A stretch of 52,415 bases of DNA from an uncultured Mailhella sp. GTDB lineage: Bacteria; Desulfobacterota; Desulfovibrionia; Desulfovibrionales; Desulfovibrionaceae. Made by a program: the position numbers and the translations under genes. Under the pieces are notes generated by a model. That model was not told the DNA's origin, searched no databases, and was given only the letters and a program-made list of their open reading frames with translations. Numbering within the stretch: position 1 is the first letter of the stretch; every line of letters begins with the position of its first letter. The DNA lies in assembly GCA_910577155.1 (NCBI GenBank), contig CAJTMS010000007.1, positions 1 through 52,415 on the forward strand, in the 5' to 3' direction. Below, in pieces: positions 24,005-32,960 of the stretch.

Positions 24005-25582
24005 GTGAGTACCCCAAATCATCAAAAAGCAATTAAAATTGCAAGTCAGTCTGAACACGTTTCTTATTTTATGCCCATGCTTGAAAGCTTCCATGAACGC
24101 GGCGAGCTGAATGAAGTTATTAAAAACTGTGTGGCAAAATCCTGTGATATTTGGGATTCCGGTGTGCCGCTTTTTCCAAACGGCTTTAAAAAAGAAGACA
24201 GCTGCGGTGTTGTTCGGGCAGAATTTGAGGGGTACAGCGCAGAAGAATTGGAAGCCATTGATACAAACTTTGTCCTTGCCGGAAGAATTGTCTCCTATCG
24301 TTCCTTTGGGAAGGTAATGTTCTTTCACTTGCAGGATAAAACAGGACGCCTGCAGTGTTATGCCGATAAATCACGGCTTGCCGAAGAAGAATTTAAAGTT
24401 TTTAAAAAACTCGATGTCGGCGATATTGTTGGGGTAAACGGCACATTGTTCCGCACTAAAACAGGGGAACTCACTCTTTCCTGTTCTTCCATCAAATTAT
24501 TGACAAAATCATTTCGTCCTCTTCCTGACAAACATGCCGGGCTTACCAATGTGGAAATGCGTTTTCGTCAGCGCTATGTGGATTTAATTGTTAATCCCAA
24601 AGCCCGTGATGTGTTCCGCAAACGTTCCCGCATTATCCGTGAGTTTCGGAATTTTATGGAAGACTATGATTTTACGGAAGTGGAAACACCCATGATGCAT
24701 CCGCTTGCCGGCGGGGCAAATGCCCGTCCTTTTGTTACGCACCATAATGCACTCGATATGGACTTGTTTTTACGTATTGCGCCGGAACTTTATTTAAAGC
24801 GTCTTATTGTGGGCGGATTGGAAAAAGTTTTTGAAATTAACCGCTGCTTCAGGAATGAAGGCACAGATACGAAACATAATCCGGAATTTACCTCCTGTGA
24901 GTTTTACTGGGCGTATGCTACATTCTGGGATTTAATGGATTTGACCGAAGATTTGTTTTCCACTATTGCCTATCGGGTTTGCGGTTCAACTGTTGTGACA
25001 TATCAAGAAAATCAAATCGATTTAACCAAGGGAAAATGGGAACGGATTACCTTCCATGATTCTTTGGAAAAATACGGCAACCATGCTCCCGAATTTTATA
25101 CGAATATGGAAGCTGTCAAAAACTACCTGATTTCCCGCGGTGAAAAAAATGTGGAAAACGTGGGTATCGGCAAATTACAGTCTATGCTTTTTGATTTGGA
25201 TGTTGAGCCGAAACTTATCCAGCCAACCTTTATTTATTATTATCCTGCTGAAATTTCCCCGCTTGCACGCCGCAATGATGATAATCCGGAATTGACAGAC
25301 AGATTTGAGCTTTTCATTGCAGGCAGTGAACTTGCCAATGCATTTTCGGAATTGAACGACCCTGTTGACCAGCGTATCCGCTTCCAAAAGCAAATGGAAG
25401 CAAAAGCTCTTGGTGATGAAGAAGCCTGTCCGCTTGACGATGACTATCTGCGTGCACTGGAATACGGTATGCCTCCAACTGCAGGGGAAGGCATCGGCAT
25501 TGATCGTCTGGTAATGCTGCTCACGGATTCTCCTTCTATTCGTGAAGTTATTTTCTTCCCTCATTTAAGACTTGAGCTATAG
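24005..25582 (+). CDS. lysS: Lysine--tRNA ligase (class II)
   Basis: LysS charges tRNA-Lys. The 525-residue protein has the N-terminal OB-fold anticodon domain (about 85-170: VLAGRIVSYRSFGKVMFFHLQD). The class II core has motif 1 around FTEVETPMMHPLAGGANARPF, motif 2 CFRNEGTDTKHNPEFTSCEFYWAY and motif 3 GEGIGIDRLVMLLT. The N-terminal ~70 residues are an extension relative to E. coli LysS. The start is GTG after TGGAGTG. lolC follows after 11 bases, as in other Desulfovibrio-type genomes where lysS heads the lol/bam operon. Confidence 0.96.
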   Translation: MSTPNHQKAIKIASQSEHVSYFMPMLESFHERGELNEVIKNCVAKSCDIWDSGVPLFPNGFKKEDSCGVVRAEFEGYSAEELEAIDTNFVLAGRIVSYRSFGKVMFFHLQDKTGRLQCYADKSRLAEEEFKVFKKLDVGDIVGVNGTLFRTKTGELTLSCSSIKLLTKSFRPLPDKHAGLTNVEMRFRQRYVDLIVNPKARDVFRKRSRIIREFRNFMEDYDFTEVETPMMHPLAGGANARPFVTHHNALDMDLFLRIAPELYLKRLIVGGLEKVFEINRCFRNEGTDTKHNPEFTSCEFYWAYATFWDLMDLTEDLFSTIAYRVCGSTVVTYQENQIDLTKGKWERITFHDSLEKYGNHAPEFYTNMEAVKNYLISRGEKNVENVGIGKLQSMLFDLDVEPKLIQPTFIYYYPAEISPLARRNDDNPELTDRFELFIAGSELANAFSELNDPVDQRIRFQKQMEAKALGDEEACPLDDDYLRALEYGMPPTAGEGIGIDRLVMLLTDSPSIREVIFFPHLRLEL

Positions 25583-25593
25583 TATATCATTCC

Positions 25594-26844
25594 ATGGGAT
25601 TTGAACTTTTTATTGCATTACGCTATCTTTTTTCCAAAAGGCAGCAGGCATTTATTTCAGTTATTTCCATTATGTCCGTACTGGGTGTTGCCATTGGTGT
25701 GGGAGCATTAGTGGTGGTTATGGGCGTGTATAACGGCTTTACAACAGATATCCGCAATAAGATTTTAGGGGCGAATTCCCATATTTTTATCCAAAGTGTT
25801 GTTCCTGAATTTTTAGATGCAAAAGAAGACGGAAGCGGCGGCTATGCTGAAATTGCGGAAGAAATAACAAAAAATCATGAGGTTAAAGCTGCTGCTCCTT
25901 TTTTATATACGGAAGTTTTGTTTTCCAGTCAGCAGGGGGCAACAGGTCTTGTTATCCGCGGCATTGAACCGCATAAAGCTGATGAAGCCCTGACTATTTT
26001 GCAGCAATTAAAAGAAGGTTCCCTTGATGACCTTATCCGTCCAAAAGGGGCGCAGGGTATTCTTATTGGTGAAGAATTGGCTTTGCGTTTTGGGCTGAAA
26101 ATAGGAAGCAGGATAAATTTGATGGCACCCACAGGAGAACGCACCACAGCCGGTTTTGTACCGAAAATTGTTTCCTATCGGGTTGCGGGAATTTTTAAAA
26201 CCGGCTTAAACGATTATGATAACCGTTTAGCCTTTATTTCTTTGCAGTCAGCACAGGAACTTATTGGCACACCTCCGGGACGGGTGAGCGGGATAGAAGT
26301 TTTCCTCCATAATCCCATGGCAGCAAAGGAAGTCAGTGCAGAGCTGCAAAATCAGCTCCCGGACTATTTATATACGCGAAACTGGATTGATACCAATGCG
26401 GGATTATTTGCTGCCCTGCAATTGGAGCGTATCGGCATGTTCATTGTGCTTGCGCTGATTGTTATGGTTGGCTCTTTTTCTATTATTACTTCGCTTGTAA
26501 TGCTCGTTATGGAAAAGACCAAAGACATTGCAATTATGATGTCCATGGGAGCAAGCAGTGCTTCCATTAGAAAAATCTTTATGCTCCAAGGGACAATTAT
26601 TGGCTTTATCGGTACCATGATTGGCTATGCGGGGGGGCTGACCTTAGCCTTTTTACTGCAAAAATATCAGTTTATTGAATTGCCCCGCGGGGTTTACGCG
26701 TCTGACCATTTGCCTGTGCTCATTACCTTTGCTGATACGGCTTTTATCGGTTTTGCATCGATGTTTATGTGCTTTCTGGCAACCATTTACCCCGCACGGC
26801 AAGCCGCTAAGCTTGTTCCTGCTGAAGCATTGCGGTATGAATAG
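25594..26844 (+). CDS. lolC: Lipoprotein-releasing ABC transporter permease LolC/LolE
   Basis: This is the membrane subunit of the LolCDE complex, which extracts outer-membrane lipoproteins from the inner membrane for LolA. The 416 residues have the family layout: N-terminal helix in ALRYLFSKRQQAFISVISIMSVLGVAIGVGALVVVM, a large periplasmic domain (about 50-270), then three helices. It ends in the family tail FLATIYPARQAAKLVPAEALRYE. Only one permease gene is present, so it probably forms a homodimer (LolF-like use). lolD follows after 9 bases. Confidence 0.95.
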   Translation: MGFELFIALRYLFSKRQQAFISVISIMSVLGVAIGVGALVVVMGVYNGFTTDIRNKILGANSHIFIQSVVPEFLDAKEDGSGGYAEIAEEITKNHEVKAAAPFLYTEVLFSSQQGATGLVIRGIEPHKADEALTILQQLKEGSLDDLIRPKGAQGILIGEELALRFGLKIGSRINLMAPTGERTTAGFVPKIVSYRVAGIFKTGLNDYDNRLAFISLQSAQELIGTPPGRVSGIEVFLHNPMAAKEVSAELQNQLPDYLYTRNWIDTNAGLFAALQLERIGMFIVLALIVMVGSFSIITSLVMLVMEKTKDIAIMMSMGASSASIRKIFMLQGTIIGFIGTMIGYAGGLTLAFLLQKYQFIELPRGVYASDHLPVLITFADTAFIGFASMFMCFLATIYPARQAAKLVPAEALRYE

Positions 26845-26853
26845 CAGGCTGAT

Positions 26854-27534
26854 ATGTTATATACATTAAAGAATGTTTCTAAAATTATTTGTACTCCTCA
26901 GGAAGAAATAACGATTTTAAATTCCGTTAATTTCATGGTTGAAGAGGGGGAAATGCTTGCTGTACTCGGTGCTTCCGGCAGCGGGAAATCAACATTTCTG
27001 CATATGCTGGCAGGGCTTGATAATCCCAGTTCCGGTGAAATTCTTTTTTGCGGAAAAAATATTCATACGTTGAAAGAACAGGAAAAAAATTTTATCCGCA
27101 ATAAAGAAATGGGTTTTGTTTTTCAATTTCACCATTTATTGCCGGAGTTTACAACGGCAGAAAATGTCGCCATGCAGGCAATGATTTCCGGAATGCCTAA
27201 AAACGAAGCCCTGAAAAAAGCCATGGAACTGTTGGAAATAGTTGGGCTTGCAGACAGGGCAAAGCATGTTGTGACAACTCTTTCCGGAGGTGAAAAGCAA
27301 AGAGTTGCCATTGCACGGGCAGTGCTTTTATCCCCCAAAGTGCTTTTGGCTGATGAGCCGACAGGAAATTTAGACCCAAAAACGGGCGAACAAATAATGC
27401 AGGTATTGACAAATTTAAATAAAGAAAAGAAAATGGCACTTGTCATGGTGACGCACAATGTTGAGATTGCAAACCAAATGCAGCGTGTTGTTGAATTAAA
27501 GTCTGGAGCTTTTCATGAACAAAAAATGTATTAA
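26854..27534 (+). CDS. lolD: Lipoprotein-releasing ABC transporter ATPase LolD
   Basis: LolD supplies the ATPase for lipoprotein release. The 226-residue protein has Walker A GASGSGKST, the Q-loop in FVFQFHHLLPEFTTAENV, signature LSGGEKQRVAIARA, Walker B VLLADEPTGNLD and the H-loop VMVTHN. It starts 9 bases after lolC and its last 20 bases overlap the start of bamA. lysS-lolC-lolD-bamA thus form one transcription unit. Confidence 0.96.
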   Translation: MLYTLKNVSKIICTPQEEITILNSVNFMVEEGEMLAVLGASGSGKSTFLHMLAGLDNPSSGEILFCGKNIHTLKEQEKNFIRNKEMGFVFQFHHLLPEFTTAENVAMQAMISGMPKNEALKKAMELLEIVGLADRAKHVVTTLSGGEKQRVAIARAVLLSPKVLLADEPTGNLDPKTGEQIMQVLTNLNKEKKMALVMVTHNVEIANQMQRVVELKSGAFHEQKMY

Positions 27535-29797
27535 TCTTCTTTTTGTTTTTATAGTATGTTTTTCCTTGGCGGGAAATGCTTTTGCTGCTCCTCGTCCTAT
27601 GCAGAATACAGGGAATATCCAAGATATTGTTGTTCGTGGAACCTTACTGATTGACCCCGAGCGGGTCAAAAATGCTCTTGTTACCCATGTGGGGGATACT
27701 GTTGACAATGATCAGCTTGATGAAGATATCCGCGCTGTTTGGGCAATGGGATATTTTAATGACGTTACGGCACATATGGAAGGAAATACCTTAGTTGTTA
27801 ACGTTGTGGAAAAGCAAAGAATAAATGCTATTCGTGTGCTTGGCGATGATGATGTGAGCGAGGAAGATTCCCTTGGTGCAATGACAACACAGCCCGGCAC
27901 GGTTTTGAATGAAAAAACACTGAGCAATGATCTTGAAGTTATTAAAGAATTATACCGCAAGCAAGGGTATTATTTGGTTGAAGCAAAATATGATATCCAA
28001 CCTTTGGAAAACAACAGAGGGGCAAACCTTATCATTACTGTCGATGCAGGAAAAAAACTGTATGTAAAAGAAGTGAACATGATTGGCGTTGACGAAGATT
28101 TGCAGGATGAACTGCGGGATGTCACAAAAATCCGTACCCATGGCATGTTTTCTTGGTTTACAAAATACGGTATTTTGAAAGAAGAAGATATTGACGGTGA
28201 TACACAGCAAATTCAAGCATATTTAGTCCAGAACGGCTATCTTGACGCCATAGCAAACCGTCCGGAAATTTTTTATGAAGAGGACGGAATTGTTGTTAAC
28301 TTTAATATTGCCCCGGGCATTCGTTATAAAATTGGACAAATTGGCTTTAGAGGGGACTTGTTGGAGTCAACCGATGAGTTATTTGAAAAAATCGCCCTTG
28401 ATAATGTCCAAAAAGATGAAGAATATTTTAACCTGAAAGTCATGCAGGATGATATCCAAAAATTAAAAGATATTTACACAGGATATGGGTATGCCTTTGC
28501 CAATGTGGATGTGGATACGCCTTTGGATAAAGCAAAAGGGCTTGTTGATATTTATTACGTTTTACAGCCTAATGAAAAAGTTTATATCCGAAATGTTATT
28601 TTGGAAGGAAATACAGAAACGCGCGATAATGTTATTTTGCGTGAACTTCGTCTGGCTGACGGGCAGGCATATGACGGGACAAAGGTGCAGCGTTCCATTG
28701 ACCGCCTCAATATGACCGATTATTTTAAAGAAGTGAATGTCGATCTTTTGCCGACAGGCGAAACCGGTGAAGTGGATTTGAAACTTTCTGTGGTTGAAAA
28801 TGAAACAGGCAGGTTTGGTCTTGGTATTGGTTACTCCACCTATGATAATATTGGGGTTAGTGCCAACATTCAAAAGAATAACCTCTATGGAAAGGGCTAT
28901 TCTGTCGGCTTGCAGGGATATTTGTCCAGTAAAAAATCCTCTATGCGCGGGTATTTTGTCAACCCGCGTCTTTATGATACCAATTTAGGCTTCACCATGA
29001 GTATTTATAAAGAAGATTATGAATGGTCAAGCTATGATAGGGATTCCACGGGTACTGAATTCGGACTGTTTTATCCCATTGGAGAATATACACGGGCAGT
29101 GCTGAATTACCGGCTTGAATACTATGAAATGTATAATATCCAGCCCTATGCAAGTTCTGCTATTAAATCTTATGAGGGTGAAAACTGGGCAAGTGTTATC
29201 AGTGCCGGACTTGTCCGCGATACGACAGACAGTGTCCGTTTCCCCACCAGAGGTACAAAAGAAAGCATTTATGTTGAATATGGCGGCGGAATTATCGGCG
29301 GCAGTGATGATTTCATCAAGCTGCGCGGTTCCTATGGTTTTTACTACGGACTGGGGAAAAATCATGTTTTTCACAGCAGAGTAGCCGGTGTTTTTGCCTA
29401 TAAAAACGGGAATGACCCCATTCCTGCCTTTGAGCGTATTTATGTCGGCGGTATGAGCACTCTTCGCGGCTATGATTATGAAGATGTTTCCACCCGTGAC
29501 CCCAGAACCTATGAAGTTATCGGGGCAACAAAGGCTGTGTACGGATCTGCCGAATATATTTGGCGTGTCAGCGAAGAATACAGTATTGCCGCTGTGCCCT
29601 TCTTTGACTTTGCCACAATTTCCGATGAACAATACAGAAGTTTGTTTGATAAAAATTATTATTCAACAGGGCTTGAAGTACGCTGGAATTCACCTCTTGG
29701 TGACTTGCGCTTCGCCTACGGTTATCCTTTAACCGACGGGTATAACGGTCAAGATTTAAGCGGTCGCTTTGAATTTACCATGGGACGAGCATTTTAA
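27515..29797 (+). CDS. bamA: Outer membrane protein assembly factor BamA
   Basis: BamA is the core of the machine that folds beta-barrel proteins into the outer membrane. The 760-residue protein starts with a signal peptide (MNKKCINLLFVFIVCFSLAGNAFA, cleaved after AFA). About five POTRA repeats follow (residues 30-400), such as IQDIVVRGTLLIDPERV and KVYIRNVILEGNTETRDNVILREL. The C-terminal 16-strand barrel includes GGMSTLRGYDYEDV, the LRGY variant of the loop-6 (V/I)RGF motif, and ends in Phe (FTMGRAF), the sorting residue. skp and lpxD, its usual followers, are absent. Confidence 0.96.
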   Translation: MNKKCINLLFVFIVCFSLAGNAFAAPRPMQNTGNIQDIVVRGTLLIDPERVKNALVTHVGDTVDNDQLDEDIRAVWAMGYFNDVTAHMEGNTLVVNVVEKQRINAIRVLGDDDVSEEDSLGAMTTQPGTVLNEKTLSNDLEVIKELYRKQGYYLVEAKYDIQPLENNRGANLIITVDAGKKLYVKEVNMIGVDEDLQDELRDVTKIRTHGMFSWFTKYGILKEEDIDGDTQQIQAYLVQNGYLDAIANRPEIFYEEDGIVVNFNIAPGIRYKIGQIGFRGDLLESTDELFEKIALDNVQKDEEYFNLKVMQDDIQKLKDIYTGYGYAFANVDVDTPLDKAKGLVDIYYVLQPNEKVYIRNVILEGNTETRDNVILRELRLADGQAYDGTKVQRSIDRLNMTDYFKEVNVDLLPTGETGEVDLKLSVVENETGRFGLGIGYSTYDNIGVSANIQKNNLYGKGYSVGLQGYLSSKKSSMRGYFVNPRLYDTNLGFTMSIYKEDYEWSSYDRDSTGTEFGLFYPIGEYTRAVLNYRLEYYEMYNIQPYASSAIKSYEGENWASVISAGLVRDTTDSVRFPTRGTKESIYVEYGGGIIGGSDDFIKLRGSYGFYYGLGKNHVFHSRVAGVFAYKNGNDPIPAFERIYVGGMSTLRGYDYEDVSTRDPRTYEVIGATKAVYGSAEYIWRVSEEYSIAAVPFFDFATISDEQYRSLFDKNYYSTGLEVRWNSPLGDLRFAYGYPLTDGYNGQDLSGRFEFTMGRAF

Positions 29798-29934
29798 TCT
29801 ATAAAATAAGATAGTTGAATAAAATAATAAAAAAATATTAAAAAAGTAGAAAATTTTACTTTACAAGTCAGATAAGTTTATATATAAAGGCACTTCTTGA
29901 TGTGAAAAAGAAAGTGTAAGTTGAAAAAAATAAC

Positions 29935-29963
29935 TTGCATTCCGTTAATAAAAAGGATATAAA
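29935..29963 (+). promoter_or_regulatory. Predicted promoter of the tRNA-Thr/Tyr/Gly cluster
   Basis: TTGCAT (29935-29940), a 17-base spacer and TATAAA (29958-29963) lie 9 bases before the mature tRNA-Thr. The 174-bp gap after bamA has no gene and no strong terminator that I can see. Confidence 0.5.
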
Positions 29964-29972
29964 ACACATCGT

Positions 29973-30048
29973 GCTGGTGTAGCTCAATTGGTAGAGCACC
30001 TGACTTGTAATCAGGTGGTTGCGGGTTCAAGTCCCATCGCCAGCTCCA
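29973..30048 (+). tRNA. tRNA-Thr (anticodon TGT)
   Basis: This is a 76-nt cloverleaf with acceptor GCTGGTG pairing CGCCAGC, D-arm GCTCAATTGGTAGAGC, anticodon loop CTTGTAA, T-arm GGGTTCAAGTCCC and encoded CCA. It is the first of three tRNAs upstream of tuf, a common bacterial arrangement. Confidence 0.97.
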
Positions 30049-30116
30049 CATATTTCTCGCAATGAGAAAGCAAAAGGCCTGCCAGGAAACTGGTATAACC
30101 CGAAAGGGTATAGCGT

Positions 30117-30202
30117 GGTGGGGTTCCCGAGTGGCCAAAGGGAACAGACTGTAAATCTGTCGTCGTCCGACTTCGTTGGTTCAAATCCAACCCCCACCAC
30201 CA
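30117..30202 (+). tRNA. tRNA-Tyr (anticodon GTA)
   Basis: This is an 86-nt class II tRNA with acceptor GGTGGGG pairing CCCCACC, discriminator A and encoded CCA. The anticodon loop CTGTAAA carries GTA. The long variable arm (GTCGTCCGACTTCG region) is as expected for tyrosine. Confidence 0.97.
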
Positions 30203-30260
30203 GCTTTTGCTGGTTTAGCTGTAGGAGACAGTGCGCGCTGTCGGGGAACTACTGCAATGG

Positions 30261-30336
30261 GCGGGAATAGCTCAACGGCTAGAGCATCAGCCTTCCAAGC
30301 TGAGGGTTGCGAGTTCGAATCTCGTTTCCCGCTCCA
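30261..30336 (+). tRNA. tRNA-Gly (anticodon TCC)
   Basis: This is a 76-nt cloverleaf with acceptor GCGGGAA pairing TTCCCGC, anticodon loop CTTCCAA with TCC, T-loop GAGTTCGAATCTC and encoded CCA. Confidence 0.97.
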
Positions 30337-30392
30337 CTTCTGCTCACTTTCTTCATTTTTTTCCCCACAATGTAATCTGTTTTTAAGCGCTT

Positions 30393-30422
30393 TTGACTAA
30401 GGTATTTATCCAAGTTTATACT
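30393..30422 (+). promoter_or_regulatory. Predicted promoter of tuf
   Basis: TTGACT (30393-30398), an 18-base spacer and TATACT (30417-30422) lie about 80 bases before the tuf start. tuf may also be read from the tRNA promoter. Confidence 0.6.
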
Positions 30423-30504
30423 TGTATAAAGTATTATGATTAACAGCGTCTTTGCTGCTAGCATAGAACATATAGTAATAAGTAACCAATTTAGGAGACT
30501 TCTC

Positions 30505-31698
30505 ATGGGTAAGGAAAAATTTACACGTACCAAACCTCACGTTAATATTGGTACTATCGGTCACATCGACCACGGTAAAACTACTTTAACAGCTGCTATC
30601 ACCAAAGTTGCTGGTCTTAAAGGTAACGGACAATTTGTTGACTACAACAGCATCGACAAAGCTCCGGAAGAAAAAGAACGCGGTATCACCATTGCTACTG
30701 CACACGTTGAATACGAAACAGCTAAACGTCACTATGCACACGTTGACTGCCCCGGTCACGCCGACTACATCAAAAACATGATTACCGGTGCTGCCCAAAT
30801 GGACGCAGCTATCATCGTTGTTGCCGCAACTGACGGTCCTATGCCTCAAACAAAAGAACACATCCTTCTTGCCCGCCAAGTTGGTGTTCCATACCTTATC
30901 GTATTCATGAACAAATGCGACCAAGTAGACGATCCTGAACTTCTCGAACTCGTTGAAATGGAAATGCGTGAACTTTTGACCGCTAACGGCTTCCCCGGTG
31001 ATGACGTTCCTGTTATCAGAGGTTCTGCTCTTAACGCTTTGAACACTGACAGCGCTGATTCTGAAGAAGCTAAATGCATTCTCGAACTTCTCGACGCATG
31101 CGACAGTTACATTCCCGATCCTGTTCGTGAGGTTGATAAACCTTTCCTCATGCCTATCGAAGACGTTTTCTCCATTTCCGGTCGTGGTACAGTTGTAACC
31201 GGTCGTGTTGAAAAAGGTGTTATCAAAGTTGGTGACTCCGTTGAAATCGTTGGTATTAAACCTACCATGACTTCAACCTGTACTGGTGTTGAAATGTTCC
31301 GTAAACTCCTTGACCAAGGTGAAGCCGGCGATAACGTTGGCGTACTTCTCCGCGGCGTAAAACGTGAAGAAGTAGAACGCGGTCAAGTTCTTGCTGCTCC
31401 AAAATCCATTACTCCTCATAAGAAATTTAAAGCAGAAGTTTACGTTTTGAGCAAAGAAGAAGGCGGACGCCATACTCCATTCTTCTCCGGATACCGTCCT
31501 CAATTCTATTTCCGTACTACCGATATTACCGGTTCTATTGCTCTTGCTGAAGGCGTAGAAATGGTAATGCCTGGTGATAACTCTACCTTCACCGTTGAAC
31601 TTATCCACCCAATCGCAATGGATCAAGGCCTCCGCTTTGCTATCCGTGAAGGTGGACGTACTGTTGGTTCCGGTGTTGTTACTGAAATCTTGGAGTAA
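30505..31698 (+). CDS. tuf: Elongation factor Tu
   Basis: EF-Tu delivers aminoacyl-tRNA to the ribosome. The 397-residue protein starts MGKEKFTRTKPHVNIGTIGHIDHGKTTL (P-loop) after AGGAGACTTCTC. An in-frame upstream ATG at 30436 lacks a ribosome-binding site. G motifs DCPGHADY and NKCDQVD, the switch I region ERGITIATAHVEYET and domains 2 and 3 are complete. Codon use is strongly biased (C-ending for many residues) compared with neighbours, as expected for a very highly expressed gene. Confidence 0.98.
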   Translation: MGKEKFTRTKPHVNIGTIGHIDHGKTTLTAAITKVAGLKGNGQFVDYNSIDKAPEEKERGITIATAHVEYETAKRHYAHVDCPGHADYIKNMITGAAQMDAAIIVVAATDGPMPQTKEHILLARQVGVPYLIVFMNKCDQVDDPELLELVEMEMRELLTANGFPGDDVPVIRGSALNALNTDSADSEEAKCILELLDACDSYIPDPVREVDKPFLMPIEDVFSISGRGTVVTGRVEKGVIKVGDSVEIVGIKPTMTSTCTGVEMFRKLLDQGEAGDNVGVLLRGVKREEVERGQVLAAPKSITPHKKFKAEVYVLSKEEGGRHTPFFSGYRPQFYFRTTDITGSIALAEGVEMVMPGDNSTFTVELIHPIAMDQGLRFAIREGGRTVGSGVVTEILE

Positions 31699-31701
31699 CA
31701 A

Positions 31702-31851
31702 ATGCGCGTTAATATTTTACTTGCTTGCACCGAGTGTAAGCGACGTAACTACGCGACGGTAAAAAACAAGAAGAATACTACTGGCAGACTGGAAGTGAAA
31801 AAGTATTGTCCTTGGGATAAGAAACATACACTCCATAGAGAAACCAAGTAG
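31702..31851 (+). CDS. rpmG: 50S ribosomal protein L33
   Basis: This 49-residue protein starts 3 bases after tuf stops: MRVNILLACTECKRRNYATVK..., with NTTGRLEVKKYCPWDKKHTLHRETK at the end. The first zinc-ribbon pair (C9, C12) is present. In the second knuckle only one Cys remains (YCPWD where zinc forms have C-x-x-C), so zinc binding is doubtful. Position between tuf and tRNA-Trp/secE is the classic bacterial arrangement. Confidence 0.95.
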   Translation: MRVNILLACTECKRRNYATVKNKKNTTGRLEVKKYCPWDKKHTLHRETK

Positions 31852-31863
31852 TTTTCATAGAGC

Positions 31864-31939
31864 AGGTGAGTAGCTCTAACGGTAGAGCGGCGGTCTCCAA
31901 AACCGCATGCTGGGGGTTCGAATCCCTCCTCACCTGCCA
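31864..31939 (+). tRNA. tRNA-Trp (anticodon CCA)
   Basis: This is a 76-nt cloverleaf with acceptor AGGTGAG pairing CTCACCT, discriminator G and encoded CCA. The D-arm is GCTCTAACGGTAGAGC, the anticodon loop CTCCAAA has CCA, and the T-loop is GGTTCGAATCC. It lies between rpmG and secE. Confidence 0.97.
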
Positions 31940-31962
31940 TTTTCTTTCATATTGGGATATTT

Positions 31963-32241
31963 ATGAGCAAAGATAACGCAGAAGTAAAAACAGCTTCTCA
32001 AGCAAAATCTTCTGAAGCACAAAAAACAAAGCCAAGCAAAAGTGGTTTATTGGAACGCTTTTCTGCTTTAAAAAGCTACTTCTTACTTTCTCGTACTGAG
32101 CTTCGTAAAGTAAGTTGGCCAACCTTGAAAGAAACTCGTACAACCGGTTTGGTTGTATTAGGATTTGTTACCGTCATGGCACTCCTTTTAGGTTTAGTGG
32201 ATTTTCTCCTTTCTGGTGCTATTCGTATGATTTTGTCATAA
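31963..32241 (+). CDS. secE: Preprotein translocase subunit SecE
   Basis: SecE clamps the SecY channel. The 92-residue protein has a polar, Lys/Ser-rich N-terminus, then the conserved amphipathic stretch RTELRKVSWPTLKET and one transmembrane helix (about 66-88: TGLVVLGFVTVMALLLGLVDFLL). This is the short one-helix form usual outside the enterics. It precedes nusG. Confidence 0.95.
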   Translation: MSKDNAEVKTASQAKSSEAQKTKPSKSGLLERFSALKSYFLLSRTELRKVSWPTLKETRTTGLVVLGFVTVMALLLGLVDFLLSGAIRMILS

Positions 32242-32275
32242 CGAATAGATATTTATCCCTAATTGGAGTATTATA

Positions 32276-32914
32276 ATGGATAAAGAAAATAATAATATTG
32301 ACTCTCAAGAAGTGAGCCAAGAAAATATAGTCGAAGCTGCGGCAAATTCATCTGCAGCCACTCAAAACTCTCATGAAAACGAATATCATAACTGGTATAT
32401 GCTGCATACGTATTCCGGTTTTGAAATGAGAGTGGAAAAGCAAATCAACGAGCTCAAACGTACAGCTCAGGACGAAGGTCTTATCCACCAAGTTTTGCTT
32501 CCCACTGAAAAAGTAGTGGAAATTGGCAAAGACGGTCAAAGACGGACGGTTACCCGTAAGCTTTTCCCCGGCTATATCATGGTTCAAATGACCATGACAG
32601 ATTTTTCATGGCATCTTGTACAAAGTATTCCGAAAGTAACCGGATTTGTAGGCGGTAAGAATCGTCCGGCCCCCATGGGCAGTGATGATGTCCGCCGTAT
32701 TCTTTCTTTGGTAAAAGAAGGACAAGATAATCCGGGACCAAAGGTTAAATTTGAAGTGGGCGATGATGTCCGTGTTTTAGATGGTCCTTTTGGCGGCTTT
32801 AACGGTTCGGTGGAAGATGTTAACCATGACAAAGGCAAACTTCGCGTCTCAGTATCTATTTTTGGACGCCAAACTCCTGTTGAACTTGATTTTTCACAAG
32901 TAACAAAAGGATAG
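32276..32914 (+). CDS. nusG: Transcription termination/antitermination protein NusG
   Basis: NusG binds RNA polymerase and links it to Rho or to the ribosome. The 212-residue protein has a ~35-residue acidic N-terminal extension. The NGN domain follows (WYMLHTYSGFEMRVEKQI to VTGFVGGKNRPAP), then the KOW domain (FEVGDDVRVLDGPFGGFNGSVEDVN). The ATG follows TTGGAGTATTATA. It sits between secE and rplK. Confidence 0.97.
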   Translation: MDKENNNIDSQEVSQENIVEAAANSSAATQNSHENEYHNWYMLHTYSGFEMRVEKQINELKRTAQDEGLIHQVLLPTEKVVEIGKDGQRRTVTRKLFPGYIMVQMTMTDFSWHLVQSIPKVTGFVGGKNRPAPMGSDDVRRILSLVKEGQDNPGPKVKFEVGDDVRVLDGPFGGFNGSVEDVNHDKGKLRVSVSIFGRQTPVELDFSQVTKG

Positions 32915-32960
32915 CGTCTGCTATAAAGTCTAATATTCGGGCTATATAAAGGAAAACATC

